From NCBI GenBank assembly GCA_905221605.1, contig CAJNDS010002786.1, forward strand, positions 1 to 64,000: a DNA stretch of 64,000 nt, read 5' to 3'. Shown here one piece after another: positions 1 through 10,298 of the stretch. Position numbers and translations under genes: made by a program. This DNA comes from Symbiodinium natans. Its lineage: Eukaryota; Sar; Dinophyceae; Suessiales; Symbiodiniaceae. The notes beneath the pieces are model-generated. The model was not told the DNA's origin and ran no database searches. It saw only the letters and a program-made list of their open reading frames with translations. The stretch's first letter is position 1. Each line of letters opens with the position of its first letter.

Positions 1-15
1 GGGGGAGCATCCCAA
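1..15. mobile_element. MITE family B, right end cut by window edge
   Basis: The first bases read GGGGGAGCATCCCAA. This is the reverse complement of the terminal repeat TTGGGATGCTCCC that bounds the elements at 9939-10031 and 42114-42272. The rest of the element would lie left of the window. It runs directly into a short degenerate telomere-like stretch (about 13-35). Confidence 0.5.
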
Positions 16-102
16 CCCTCAACCCTAAACACATCTGATCCTCGTCAGCTTTCCCACTGCGTCGAACAGGCAGATGCATTCGCCTCACTGCTCCGTACTT
101 GA

Positions 103-193
103 AGGTTCATGGGCAGTTCTAAGTAGGGTTATAAGTACCTACAATAAGCTTATAACCAGTTCTATTTACATTACCCTGCTTGTAACCCCACAC
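103..193. mobile_element. MITE family C, degenerate or truncated copy
   Basis: The left end AGGTTCATGGG and the following segment (TAGGGTTATAAGTACC, then TTATAACCAGTT, TACCCTGCTT) match the complete family C element at 1460-1570 in the same order. The right terminal repeat is not seen, so this copy looks truncated or worn. Confidence 0.5.
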
Positions 194-1459
194 ACTATGT
201 GCAAGAGTGTGATCTCGGACCCAAGTTCGTATGGGCTTCCAGCTCATGCATCTGGCAAGTTTACACAAGAACCTGTGCTAAGCATGCACCTCCAAACCTC
301 ATAGCCCGTCGCATTCTCAATAGTAGTTTCATTGTAGCTCGAAAGAGAACAAATGGAAGGCTTGACAAGCACTCCGCAAACGTCTGATTGTTTTCTGTGA
401 GCGCAAGGGACAACGACAGCATCGCATGTCTATCCAGAACTATCAGGCCACAATGAATTACACCACCTTCTGCTCTAGCCTGACTCATAGCTTACAACTT
501 GCTTGAGGCATGTATAAAGAAGTGCAAAGGCTGAACACCGCAGGAGCTTAGTCGTAGAGACTGATGGCCATACTGCACCAAGGAACGCCCAGCTGTCAAT
601 CTCGCAGGGTTGAGGCTCCTTCGTCAGGTTTGTGCAGCTTGGGTCAGGGCTGCGGGCTCTGCAACGTCTGCAACATGAAGCAGCAACCGAAAGAGATCGG
701 GCTCGCATTCTTCGCAGTATTCGCATTCGGCGTTTTGAATCCAACCTGAACGATGTGCTGTGTCTTGTGCCGGAGGTTCGCCGCTGTTCTTGTTTTCAGT
801 ACTGTTCTTGTTCGAGAGCTCTTGGACGTAGAAGAGAAGGCAACCAGAACCCCGCTCCGAACAGCGCAGCCCTCTTTCTGTCAGCGACCCGGCGCCTCTT
901 CTATGTTCCACTCCGGGCCTGCGCCACTGGACTCACTGGACACTTCTTGGAGCCCACCAGAACAGCGGGGGAGGGGGGGGGGAGGGGGGAGAGGGGGGAA
1001 AAAGCCCTTCAACCCGGCCTCGCAGCGCCCCGTCTTCTGCAAGTTCCCCTGCATCATGGCTCACGTAGCACCTTCGCGACGCGCGGAGGAGCTTACGGGC
1101 ACTGCAGGGGGGCACTTCTAACCCATTAGAACCTTTTTTTAAAGAACCCCAAATCCTAGAGAGTAAGGCCATGCCATGCCCCCACACCCCTCCCCCTTTT
1201 GAGGGAAGGCGCATCCGAAGCCGGCTGACCAAGGCGTCGGAGATGGCATTGGAGGCGAAAGAGAAGGCCTGCAAAGAGGGCTCATGTTCCATGAGGTCTT
1301 GAAAGCACGGCAGCCCTAAAACCCAAAAAAAGAACCATGCAAGTCAACAACACGAAGCTCCCCAAACCAAAAGCTCCATTCTAGCAGACGCTGAAAGAAC
1401 GCCCCAAAACAAGCAGCGGGAAATCAACAGCAAATCCTACGAAATGGCCGGAGACCAGA
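194..1459. other. No gene recognised
   Basis: Overlapping open frames of up to 165 codons occur on both strands, but none shows a recognisable domain. They look like by-products of GC-rich sequence. The stretch holds a G-rich purine tract (about 965-1002). No RNA gene was seen. Confidence 0.4.
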
Positions 1460-1570
1460 AGGTTCATGGGTAGTTATAATTAGGGTTACAAGTACCCTAA
1501 ATCAGGTTATAACCAATTATAAGTACAGTTACCCTACTTTATCACCCCACTTATAACTACCCATGAACCT
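1460..1570. mobile_element. MITE family C, complete copy
   Basis: A 111-bp element whose ends are inverted copies of AGGTTCATGGGTAGTTATAA: 1460-1479, and the reverse complement ending at 1570. It has no coding capacity. This is the structure of a non-autonomous DNA transposon of the MITE kind. The interior contains further TTATAAC/GTTATAA inverted motifs. The second, worn copy at 103-193 shows it is a repeated family rather than a chance palindrome. A target-site duplication could not be fixed by eye. Confidence 0.65.
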
Positions 1571-1960
1571 CCAAGTAGAGCGGGCACCGGACCCTCTCCC
1601 AAGAACGTCACGAGCGTCCCAAGTTTTGGATTCTTAACACACATGATTCTTAAGATTTACAGCATTGTTAACGGGGGCACCTTCCTCTCGAGATACTTCT
1701 GCCACAGCAGCGTGCCACCATCGGTGAGGATCCTTAAGGGGGTCGGCTCGTTTTGGCCGGGGATGCTTCAAGAATCCACGACTTCCCCCATGCACAGTCC
1801 CAACCCTCACAGCCTTAAGCAAAATGAAATGTTGAGGCTGGCGCTGGTCAATCGTAGCAGCGACAGCCTGGTCCAGGGAGTTGCTCCCTTCAGGATACAT
1901 GGGGCCGCTCATAGGGGGACTTCAAAAGCAAAATGGGCAGTCTCAGATCGAGCACACAAT

Positions 1961-2055
1961 GATTTGGGGTTTGCGAGAACAGGGGACCCCCAATGTCCCT
2001 TGATAACAAGAACCCCAAACAAGGTCCCCTAACTTAGGAAACCCCCCAAATTTGG
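1961..2055. mobile_element. MITE family A, copy 1
   Basis: The left end reads ATTTGGGG, then a spacer, then AGGGGACCCCC. The right end, reverse complemented, reads ATTTGGGG..CTAAGTTAGGGGACC. The interior is made of short GGGACC/CCCC and AAGG/CCTT motifs typical of the six family A copies in the window. It is non-coding. Confidence 0.55.
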
Positions 2056-2164
2056 TGTCTACGAACCAACAGAACAAGACCCGGCCTCTTCTGCTCCACA
2101 GATGCCACGGCCAAACTCAGCCCATGGTCCTGGGATGCCAGGTGCGCTGTACTTTCGGCACCGA

Positions 2165-2235
2165 TTTAGGGGTTTTTAGGGGTTTAGGGTTTAGGGTTTG
2201 GGGTTTGGAGTTTGGGGTTTAGGGTTTAGGGTTTC
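2165..2235. repeat. Interstitial telomere-like tract (TTTAGGG)
   Basis: Mixed TTTAGGG, TTTGGGG and TTTAGGGG units in tandem. This is the plant/dinoflagellate-type telomere heptamer in degenerate form, inside the sequence rather than at an end. Confidence 0.85.
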
Positions 2236-2519
2236 GAAACCACCTTGCAGGCACCGAACTGAGGCCCACATAAGAGCTCAAGATTCCAGATCCTTCTGCT
2301 TCTTCGAGCCCTCCCTTTTCCCCCCCCCAAAACCGTGCCAAGGGCGCCCCATGGGGATCTTTCTGGCAGCTCCATGGCGGAACAGAGGCGCTGGGAGGCG
2401 CTGGGGGAGTTTCAGAGTTTCGGGAACGCGGCTTTGGGAGGTGGGGTTTCGGGTGACGTATGGGGCTGGGTGTGGGCTGAGTCTGAAGCGACTTGTGGAC
2501 TTTCTGTGTTCCCTGGTCA

Positions 2520-3120
2520 CTGGAAGGGCTTCGAGCGGAAAGGCGGCGGCAGGCGGCTCTCCGCGCAAAAGGCCGCCGCACTTCAAAGCTATGCGCTGCT
2601 GCAAGGCTCCCATGTCAGCAAGAAGCATCAGGGTGCGCACCTTCCGGCAGTTCACCTGATTTCGCCGCATCATTGCCTCATGTGCCAGATTGCCCCGGAT
2701 TGACACGAGGAACGGCACCTTTTCACTTCCCAACAAGAAGGCCCTGCTGCACAACCCAGCCGGTCAGTATCAAGGTATCAAAGAGGGATAGGCAGTGAAG
2801 AAGACATTGCCCTGATGCATAAGCCCGACATTTCCTGCTACCAAAGCAGCACTGACTTCACGGCGCTTCTCCATCACCTGCCACGAGGCTCTTTCGGACT
2901 CCATCTGTTTAGGGGTTCAGGGGTGTAGGGGTTCAGGGTTTCGGTTTTCGAGTTTCTACAAGCCAGCAACTCTATGTTGCCCTCGAGCGCCCTGCCTCCA
3001 ACTCCTCGAGCTCTTTTGAGCTGAGGCAGCGCTTCACTACACTCTTCCGCGATAGCCTCAGGACAGGATGGGAAGGCAAACATCAATGGTGTGATGCTCA
3101 CTTGCTTGTCACCCAGATGG
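2520..3120 (-). CDS. Putative multi-exon gene, function unknown
   Basis: Three protein-like minus-strand segments follow each other. About 3100-2955 contains SITPLMFAFPSCPEAIAEE and ALEGNIELLAC. About 2880-2790 contains EKRREVSAALVAGNVGLMH. About 2745-2530 contains VPFLVSIRGNLAHEAMM and RTLMLLADMGALQQRIALK. They have mixed hydrophobic and charged composition with helix-like spacing, unlike the low-complexity frames around them. A plausible GC-AG intron joins the last two. The gap between the first two holds a degenerate telomere-like tract (2908-2955). No family was recognised. Start and end are not fixed, and the gene may extend on either side. Confidence 0.3.
2908..2955. repeat. Degenerate telomere-like tract
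   Basis: Units such as TTTAGGGG, TTCAGGGG, TGTAGGGG and TTTCGG in tandem, lying between two exon-like segments of the putative minus-strand gene. Confidence 0.6.
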
Positions 3121-3180
3121 TTTCCTCCAATATTGCACGGTGTCTGGTGGGCTGGACATCCATGGAATTCACCCACCTGA

Positions 3181-4620
3181 CCAAGAACCGTGCTGCGTCA
3201 AGCGGGAAACATTGCTTGCTTCCGAGTACCTGCAACTGACAGCGTCTAGGGAGTCCAACGACAGTAGTCTTTTGGAATCTTGGGTCATTGAGAAGGATCC
3301 CCTCAAATGAGGGATATACATGAAAAACGTGCTTGAATCACATGTATGTATGCAAAGATACTCATATATGTGCATAAACACATGTACAGTCAAAGCTAAG
3401 ACATCCTGAACCCAGGCAACACAACCCTCATCCGTAAACCCTGACAAAGCTTCACCGAAAAAAACAGTACCCTCCAATGGGAGGGTGGAGGGGGTGAGAG
3501 GGGCACACGCTGAACTTCTCAGAGCAAACGGAGGGGCAGAGGTCGTCCGCATCTTCCAAGCGCTTGTCCTCTGTCACGTGCCAAGGTCGCCGCGATTTGG
3601 TGCGCAGGGTTCAGAAAGCCAAAACATGCCAAAACCTGAAAAAAAAAAAAAAAAACACCAACAGCAATGGCCCTTGGCTTGTCACAGCTCGCGCGCTCGC
3701 GCGCGTTGCTTTTGTCTTGGGGGGGGGAGGGAGCGAATCTCGGCTGGATCAACAAAAGCCCTGGGCCTGCGAGCCACGGGCAGTCTGCGGAGCGGGAGCC
3801 TCAAGAGCCAGATCAGACTTAGGAAGAATGGGCCCAGTACGAGCACCGGTGCAGTACTCCATCAACCTGAACTAAAAAGCGGAACACGACTGGAGCATGC
3901 CTCACCTAGGAAATCCTAGGAAAGGGCCTGATGCAACCCCCCGGTTTTTGTGGGCATGGCCTCGCGGGACTTCGGTGTGCGCGGGGAGCGCATCTTCATC
4001 CTGCAACAGAGGGGGGGCGCTCTTACAGGGCTAAATGCAGGTGCCAGATGTGGAGCGCGAGAATTCTGAGATGAAAAAATATATTTCTGGGCAGAATGAT
4101 GTCGGCTCGTAGTGGCAGTTCGTGTAGCAGGTGCATCCTGGACTGTTGCGCAACTGGACCGCAGCTCTGCAGGTGCCCCCGTCCCAAGTCTTCCTTACAG
4201 GTTTAGGGGTTATAGGATATCACGGCTATAGGGGAATCGGAAAGGGCGACGCCATGTGACGACTGCGTTGCGTCTGAGCCCCCAGGCGGGCGCGGAGATA
4301 GCAGAAAATACCTGCGAGGACATGAATGACATGATATGACATGCATCGCCCCTACTCGCCGAAGTTGAGGAGGAGCAAAGGGCTCATCGAGCATGAAACC
4401 GACATGCGCCACTGAAAGAGCCGAGCTGGAAGCCACAACGAAAGCCCCAAAAGGAGCCCCGACTTTCTAGCCGTTTTTATGAACCCCCCCCCCCCAGAAG
4501 GACCGCTTTTGGTTGAAGGACCTGCTCCGAAGCAAGGCTTTCAGTCAAAAGCCCTCTGGGATGCTGACTGGCAGCGGCCGCCCTCCTGCAAGCGCTGCTT
4601 GTTTTGGGGGGTTTCAGTCA
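3181..4620. other. No gene recognised
   Basis: No supported gene. The stretch contains a 17-bp A run near 3640 and several G runs (3720, 4010, 4485 on the opposite sense). Open frames on both strands are short and unrecognised. Confidence 0.4.
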
Positions 4621-4692
4621 GTTTAGGGTTTCGGGTTTCGGGTTTCGGGTTTCGGGTTTAAGGTTTCGGGTTTAGGGCTTAGGGTTTAGGGG
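4621..4692. repeat. Telomere-like tract with TTTCGGG variant
   Basis: TTTAGGG followed by several consecutive TTTCGGG units and back to TTTAGGG. The variant is repeated in a block, as if a single mutated unit had been amplified. Confidence 0.8.
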
Positions 4693-5527
4693 ATTACCAG
4701 GGGAGAGCGAGGCTCCAAGCCCGAGCATCACAAGCAAAGGGGGGGGTGTAGACTCAACCGAATCGCAGAAAGCCTCTCTCGCCTGCATTGCCTCTGGCGT
4801 CGAGCCCTCTTGCCTGCAAGAGAACTCTCAGCATTCACCAAGGGCCCACTCCTCTGCCCCGGACTTGCGGCGGGATGGCGAGCTCATGGCCCTGCGAAGC
4901 AAAAAAACCACCAAGAAAACAGTCCGAGAAGTTCAGGGGCCAAAAAGCAGGAAAGTCCCCAGAAGCCTTACCAGCTATGGAACCCTAAAGAATGCACTAG
5001 CCGCACCTTGGAGTACAAAGCAGCACCAAGAGAACCTCCTGGCTGAGCTTCGTTGTGCTCTCTGCATCTGCTCTGCATTGCTGCATATTGCCCGCTTTGA
5101 CATGGACTGATGGCACGACGGATGGCATGTGGTGAGCTCAACCGAACTTTAAGCATGCCTAACGCCTGGCCGCAAGCCAATTGAGCCCACACCCACAGTT
5201 CATCAGAAAAGTAGACAAAATCGTCGTGCAACTCCTGACTGCGGTCTGCGGCCCTTAACGGCGTGTGAGAGGAGGCGACACCCTGAAGCCGTCACAGGCA
5301 ATACGGACTTTTCCGTTTGCGGTAAAGAGCGGGTGAATTCACTATAGAAAAGATTGAATCAATTCCAGGTCGGCCCTGGACATGTCAGAGACTCAGACTC
5401 ATGAAGGCATGTAAATGCATTCCAAGCAAAGAGTCCTTCGGTTGTTGACATTGGCAGGACCTTGAGCGTGATGCGGTGTTCCACGATATCCTTCTTTCAT
5501 TCTTAAGCCAATGATCTTCAGAAGTAC
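4693..5527. other. No gene recognised
   Basis: Only short unassigned frames on both strands. No repeat or RNA structure was recognised. Confidence 0.35.
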
Positions 5528-5609
5528 CTAAACCCCAAACCCCAAACCCTAAACCCTGAACCCTAAATCCTAAACCCCAAACCCTAAACCCTAAACCCTA
5601 ACCCCCCCC
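5528..5609. repeat. Interstitial telomere-like tract (CCCTAAA)
   Basis: Tandem CCCTAAA and CCCCAAA units with occasional CCCTGAA, in the orientation opposite to the 2165 and 4621 tracts. Confidence 0.85.
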
Positions 5610-6540
5610 ACAAGCTCTGCTCTTGGCCCTCTCCGAATTGCCAGCGCCGAAAGGTGGCCACATGAGAGTGTGGCTGAAACCACGTCTGGGTACCGCTTAG
5701 CATGCTGCCCAGCATTTTCGCGTCAACAAATCTGCAATGATCTCCCTCCAACCTTTACACCTCTGGGTGAGTCTCAGCCACACTCCTTTCGGCTAGTCAC
5801 TACAAGCGCAGGCGTCAAGGGAAGCGAACGACATCACGTAACGTAGACATGAGTACCTTGCATTGCTCGCAACGACCAGTGGTAGTCGCACACACATTTA
5901 CTCTTGATCGTCCCCCGCCCCCTGAAGATGCAAATGGCAATTTTGTACAGGGGCGCCTGCAGGGCACGCAGGCTCTCCATCGGCAGATACGAATCAATCA
6001 GCACGCCCAAAGGAGGTCAATCCCACTTCCCTCCAATAATTTCCACTGCATCTGCAAAGCGTGTGCTGGGCAGTGCGTGAGAAGCCGCAGGCATCAGGTC
6101 CCCTGAAATGCTTAAGCTGCCTAAGGTGCCGAAGTCGGAAAGTGGGGCAGCTTTGGGCTAAGCTGGCCTCCATGGGCTGCGAGTGTGTACAACATGTACA
6201 ACTGAGCGGCGAGTGGCGAGCGGCTACTGTTGAGCCCTCGAACCCATCGCAATCGCAGTGGCCAAGCCCAAGCCGAGCTGAAGCAGCCGGAACTTTGCAC
6301 CCCCTACACCTCGGGAGAATTTTGGCCCTCTTAGGAAATTAGAAAATTGCAGAGAGCTCATCATTACCTCAGGTGCAACGAATGCAGAGACCCTCGGACA
6401 TGGCTGGTGGCCAAAGCTCGAAAAAACGACCGTTGAGGTCGTGCGACACATGAACGTCGCCTGCCTCTCCACGAGGCGATCCTGTGGGTGGACAGCCCCT
6501 GGGACAGTAGCCACCATATGTCCCCATAAACCTAGTGCGA
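5610..6540. other. No gene recognised
   Basis: Short overlapping frames of 60-97 codons on both strands with no recognisable domain. Confidence 0.35.
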
Positions 6541-7160
6541 AAACTAATCACAATATTGCCATTTGCTCAGTTGACAATATACCACTGTACTCATACAGTA
6601 ATATAAGAATATACCAAGAAACCAATATAGCTGTATAACAACGTAGCAAAATATTCACGTGCTAATATACTCACATACTTATTTTCTAATATACTAATTT
6701 CCTAATATACTAATTTCCTAATATACGAATTTCCTAATATACTTATATACAAATATACTAGTATACTAATATACTAATGTACGAATATACTAATATACCA
6801 ATATACTAATATACTAAAATACTGATAGACTGATATTGCTATACTTATTTCTTTTTACAAACATACTAATATACGAATATACTAATATACAAATATAATA
6901 TAGAAACATATTGATACAATAACATAATCATAGAATAATGTAATCATATACGAATATATTAACATGATAAGAATACTATGAAAAAAAAACATACTCGAAA
7001 TTAATAAAATCCAATAATCTAATGATCGGATAATCAAATAATGTAATCATATAATCATGTAATTCATATACTCATATAATCATACAATCATACGACCATA
7101 TGGTCATACAATCATATAAACATATAACCATATAATCATATAATCATATAACCATATGAT
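6541..7160. repeat. AT-rich minisatellite (TAATATAC-type)
   Basis: About 600 bp of strongly AT-rich DNA built from degenerate 9-11 bp units around TACTAATATAC. From about 7040 it changes to TCATATAATCATA-type units. The sharp composition change from GC-rich flanks marks it as an expanded simple array. A second array of the first unit type lies at 8617-8850. Confidence 0.8.
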
Positions 7161-8446
7161 CCTGTGCCACGATCATCTCATGTCACTGCCGTGGCAGATT
7201 CCCTTAAAAGCCGCCAGGTATAAACTTCATAAGTAGCAATCTGCGCCCATGGAGCCTCCCAATACTGTGTGAACGGCTCACGCGTGTCCACACTAGGTCA
7301 AACTAAGTCAAGTTTTGCTCATCAGCTAGATGGCCGCTGCTCCGTAGCCTGCACCAGACTAGCAGCCAAGAGCGAAACTTCGTTCATCGTCACTGCCAGG
7401 AAGCGGCAGCAGCCACCAGCTTCTCGCATTGCTATAGAAACCATGTTGGAACTTGTCGGGCGGCCATCTACCGCCCGAACAGCGTCGGAAACGACGGGCT
7501 TCCGAGAACGGTGCCCACTTACAAGATTCCAGGCATACCCTGGTGCCAGAAGCCGTTTCTAAAGCTGTACGATCTCTGGCGTTTGTTGCCTTGCAACACA
7601 GTATTGAGACGACATACTCATATTTGCCGATGTTCACAACATACACCACTGCAGCTAGATTTCGCGTTGTTTCTGATCCGCCTGCCACCCAGCGACTGAA
7701 ATTTCTACGCATTCTACTTCGCAATGTTTGCGACAGCGATTGGGTAAGCTGTAAGGGCTTCCCCCTACCCCAGTACGGCCATGTTGACAATCACCACTTG
7801 TTTGACTATCCAACTCGTGGGCCCACTTGCGGTTCCCGACGCAACCCAGCGAACTGCTGGCTCCTTGCACTTCGTGGCCTTCGGCCACTCGGACCCTACA
7901 GATACTCGCTCCACGCGACATCTGAGATTCCAAGATCTCTACACATCACCGGGGCCACCAGCTGTCACGAAGCTACGTTGAGCACAAGGCTTTCGCCAAG
8001 CCAGCCTCAACGCGATGAACCTGGTCCGGGCCCGACGAGAGGGGCTCAAGAGATGCCAGAGATCCCAGAGATAAGCTGGGAAGAAATCACCCTTCTTGTC
8101 GCTGGGATCAAGAGAAGGCCCCCCCCCCCCTCCTCAGAAGATTAGAAGGAGAGAGAAGGCTCGCCCCACCTCCAAGGCATCCGAAGCGAAGCGCTCGCCT
8201 GCAGTCATTGGGTGGCGGCACCGCTCCCGGCAAGTTTTTCTCAAACTCTTCAACAGGCCACTCTGTTATGCTATGTTCCACCCTTAACCTGCCGAGTGGC
8301 TTGTCAGCGGCATGAGGTAGCCTTTCGGAAGCTTCAGAGCTGCCAAGCGAGCTTCACAACTCCTGCTGAGCCCTGCTCACACTCCCGAAACACAATGGCT
8401 TCGAACCACAACTGTCCAAGTGATACGCTTCTAGATAAGTGCCCAG
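7161..8446. other. No supported gene; one long open frame
   Basis: A plus-strand frame of 230 codons (7453-8145) is open, but its composition is irregular and no domain or splice-supported continuation was recognised. Its last third is proline-rich (ending RRPPPPSSED). It is noted here and not called. Confidence 0.3.
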
Positions 8447-8506
8447 ACCCTAAACCCTAAACCCTAACCCCTAAGTCCTAAAACCTCTAAACCCTAAACC
8501 CTAACC
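8447..8506. repeat. Interstitial telomere-like tract (CCCTAAA)
   Basis: CCCTAAA units with CCCCTAAGT and AACCTCT variants. Confidence 0.75.
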
Positions 8507-8616
8507 GCGGAATGAGATGAGCGGGGGACCCATGAGCTGGCGCCCCCGCGCAGCAAGGCGGCGGTCCACTCCAGAGCCTGACATCATCCTCTGATCTCAT
8601 ACACCAAGAAAATAAA

Positions 8617-8850
8617 CCAGTGTACTAATATACAAGCATACTAGTATACTAATATATTCTAATATACTAATAGACTACTATACTAATATACTAATCTACC
8701 AATATACTATTATACTAATATACTAATATACTAATATACTAATATACTAATATACTAATATACTAATATACCAATATCCTGATTTGCTGATATACTGATA
8801 TACTGATATACTGATATACTGATATACTAATATAAGAATATACTAATATA
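8617..8850. repeat. AT-rich minisatellite (TACTAATA)
   Basis: Tandem TACTAATA and TACTGATA units, very regular between about 8700 and 8840. It is the same unit type as the array at 6541-7160. Confidence 0.85.
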
Positions 8851-9659
8851 CGCACCAGGTGATTGCCAAGCCATGGCCCTCTTGCAGATCGTGCCTGGCA
8901 CATCATCCAGGATGTCCGGATCCAGGGCACCTCCAGCGCATCGGCTCCAGGGACGGCAGCAGCGTGTGCTCCGCTCCACCCTACTACGCCCGCACTCCGC
9001 CCGAACAAATCTTATGCAGCCCAGGCCTGTGCACTCCAAGCTCGGCAGGAAATCGAGGTCGTCTCGGGAGCCTCGGAAAAGCCATCAAGTGCGCCGGCTC
9101 TGCCCTTTGACGGTGGCACCCAAAGTCATGGCCAGGGAAGCTCAAACAACAAAAGCTGGGCACTCTGGCGGCGCTGCTTCCCCTGCGCAGGACACGAGCG
9201 CCTGGCAGCGTCACACTGCTGCAAATTGTGATGAGGAGCCGTCCAAAGCATCTACAGAATGCCAGACAGCCTCTGGGACGGCAGCGCCCGGAGAAGCAGC
9301 GGCAAGTTGTGCCAACCTCGGGAAACTCAAGAAAAGGGAAAGGTATGGTCCTTTGAAAGAAAAATGATCGAATGACATTTTACTTGCAACACGAGCTGTG
9401 AATGGAGCGAGCCCTAGCCGAGAACACCCCCATCCTTCCACCTCTTTCCACCCCCTTCCAAAAAAGCGGCCCTGGAATCCCTTACATGTGATGTCTCTAG
9501 GACTCTATGCATCGGCTGAATCTGTTGCATATACATGTCTGAATAAACACAACAACACAACACTAATTACATCATATATATGTATGTATACATATATATA
9601 TATATAATGTTTAGTCAATCATATGGTTTGCTTTCATGAATCATATGATTTGCTCCGGG

Positions 9660-9935
9660 TTCAGGTTCGGGTTGTTTTGATGTACAGTTTGGGGCTTGGG
9701 GCTTCAGGATCGCTTGTCAACCCACCCCGGCCAAACCCGCGCAAACCCGCGCAATCCCTGCGAACCGCAGAACCTCCGTGAACCCCACCAAACCCAGCGC
9801 GAACCGGGCGCAAACGCCGCGAGTCTTCAGGGCCACCGGGCAGGCCATCGGCCTGGGCCGCGCCGCGGGCCGCGCCGCCCGCTCGAGCGAGTCTTCGAGG
9901 CGCCGGAGGGACTGCGGTGTGCTGAAAGGGTTCAG
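9660..9935. repeat. GC-rich degenerate repeat block
   Basis: Repeated AACCCGCGCAA-type units (9725-9760), then a CG-dense tract with GCCGCG motifs (9850-9880). Frames are open on both strands because of composition. No gene is called here. Confidence 0.4.
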
Positions 9936-9938
9936 GGG

Positions 9939-10031
9939 TTGGGATGCTCCCTCTGTATACGAACAGTCCTTCAGAGGGATTTGTCGGATAATCCCCATAA
10001 AGGACTGTTAGTGCATTGGGGTACATCCCAA
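9939..10031. mobile_element. MITE family B, complete 93-bp copy
   Basis: Begins TTGGGATGCTCCC and ends with the inverted copy GGTACATCCCAA. Inside each end is a matching block: TACGAACAGTCCTT on the left and the inverse of CTAACAGTCCTT on the right, each followed by a GGGATT motif. The related element at 42114-42272 and the cut one at 1-15 share the ends. Non-coding. Confidence 0.65.
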
Positions 10032-10298
10032 GGGTCAGGGGGTTTAAAGTTTAAAGCTTTGTAGACGGGTTCAGGGCTTGTTGGGTTCAGGGCTTATATG
10101 ATTTAGGAGCTGCAGTTCCTTAACACCCCACCGACAGGACCGTCGAGCGTGATGCATCTCTGATATGGCTCCCACTGGCTTGTCGTCAGGCCTGTGTGCA
10201 CTCGGCCCTCCGCTCCTTGGCGAGGTCGACGCGGCCCTTCCTCGGAGAGCTCATAAAAAGTTAGTCGGAAAGGAGTCGTCCGGCGTCTAAGGCTCTTC

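Noticed and set aside
7453-8145. 230-codon plus-strand open frame as a gene
   Set aside because: No domain, irregular composition, proline run from a C tract, and other frames are open in the same place. Length alone is not convincing in this GC-rich DNA.
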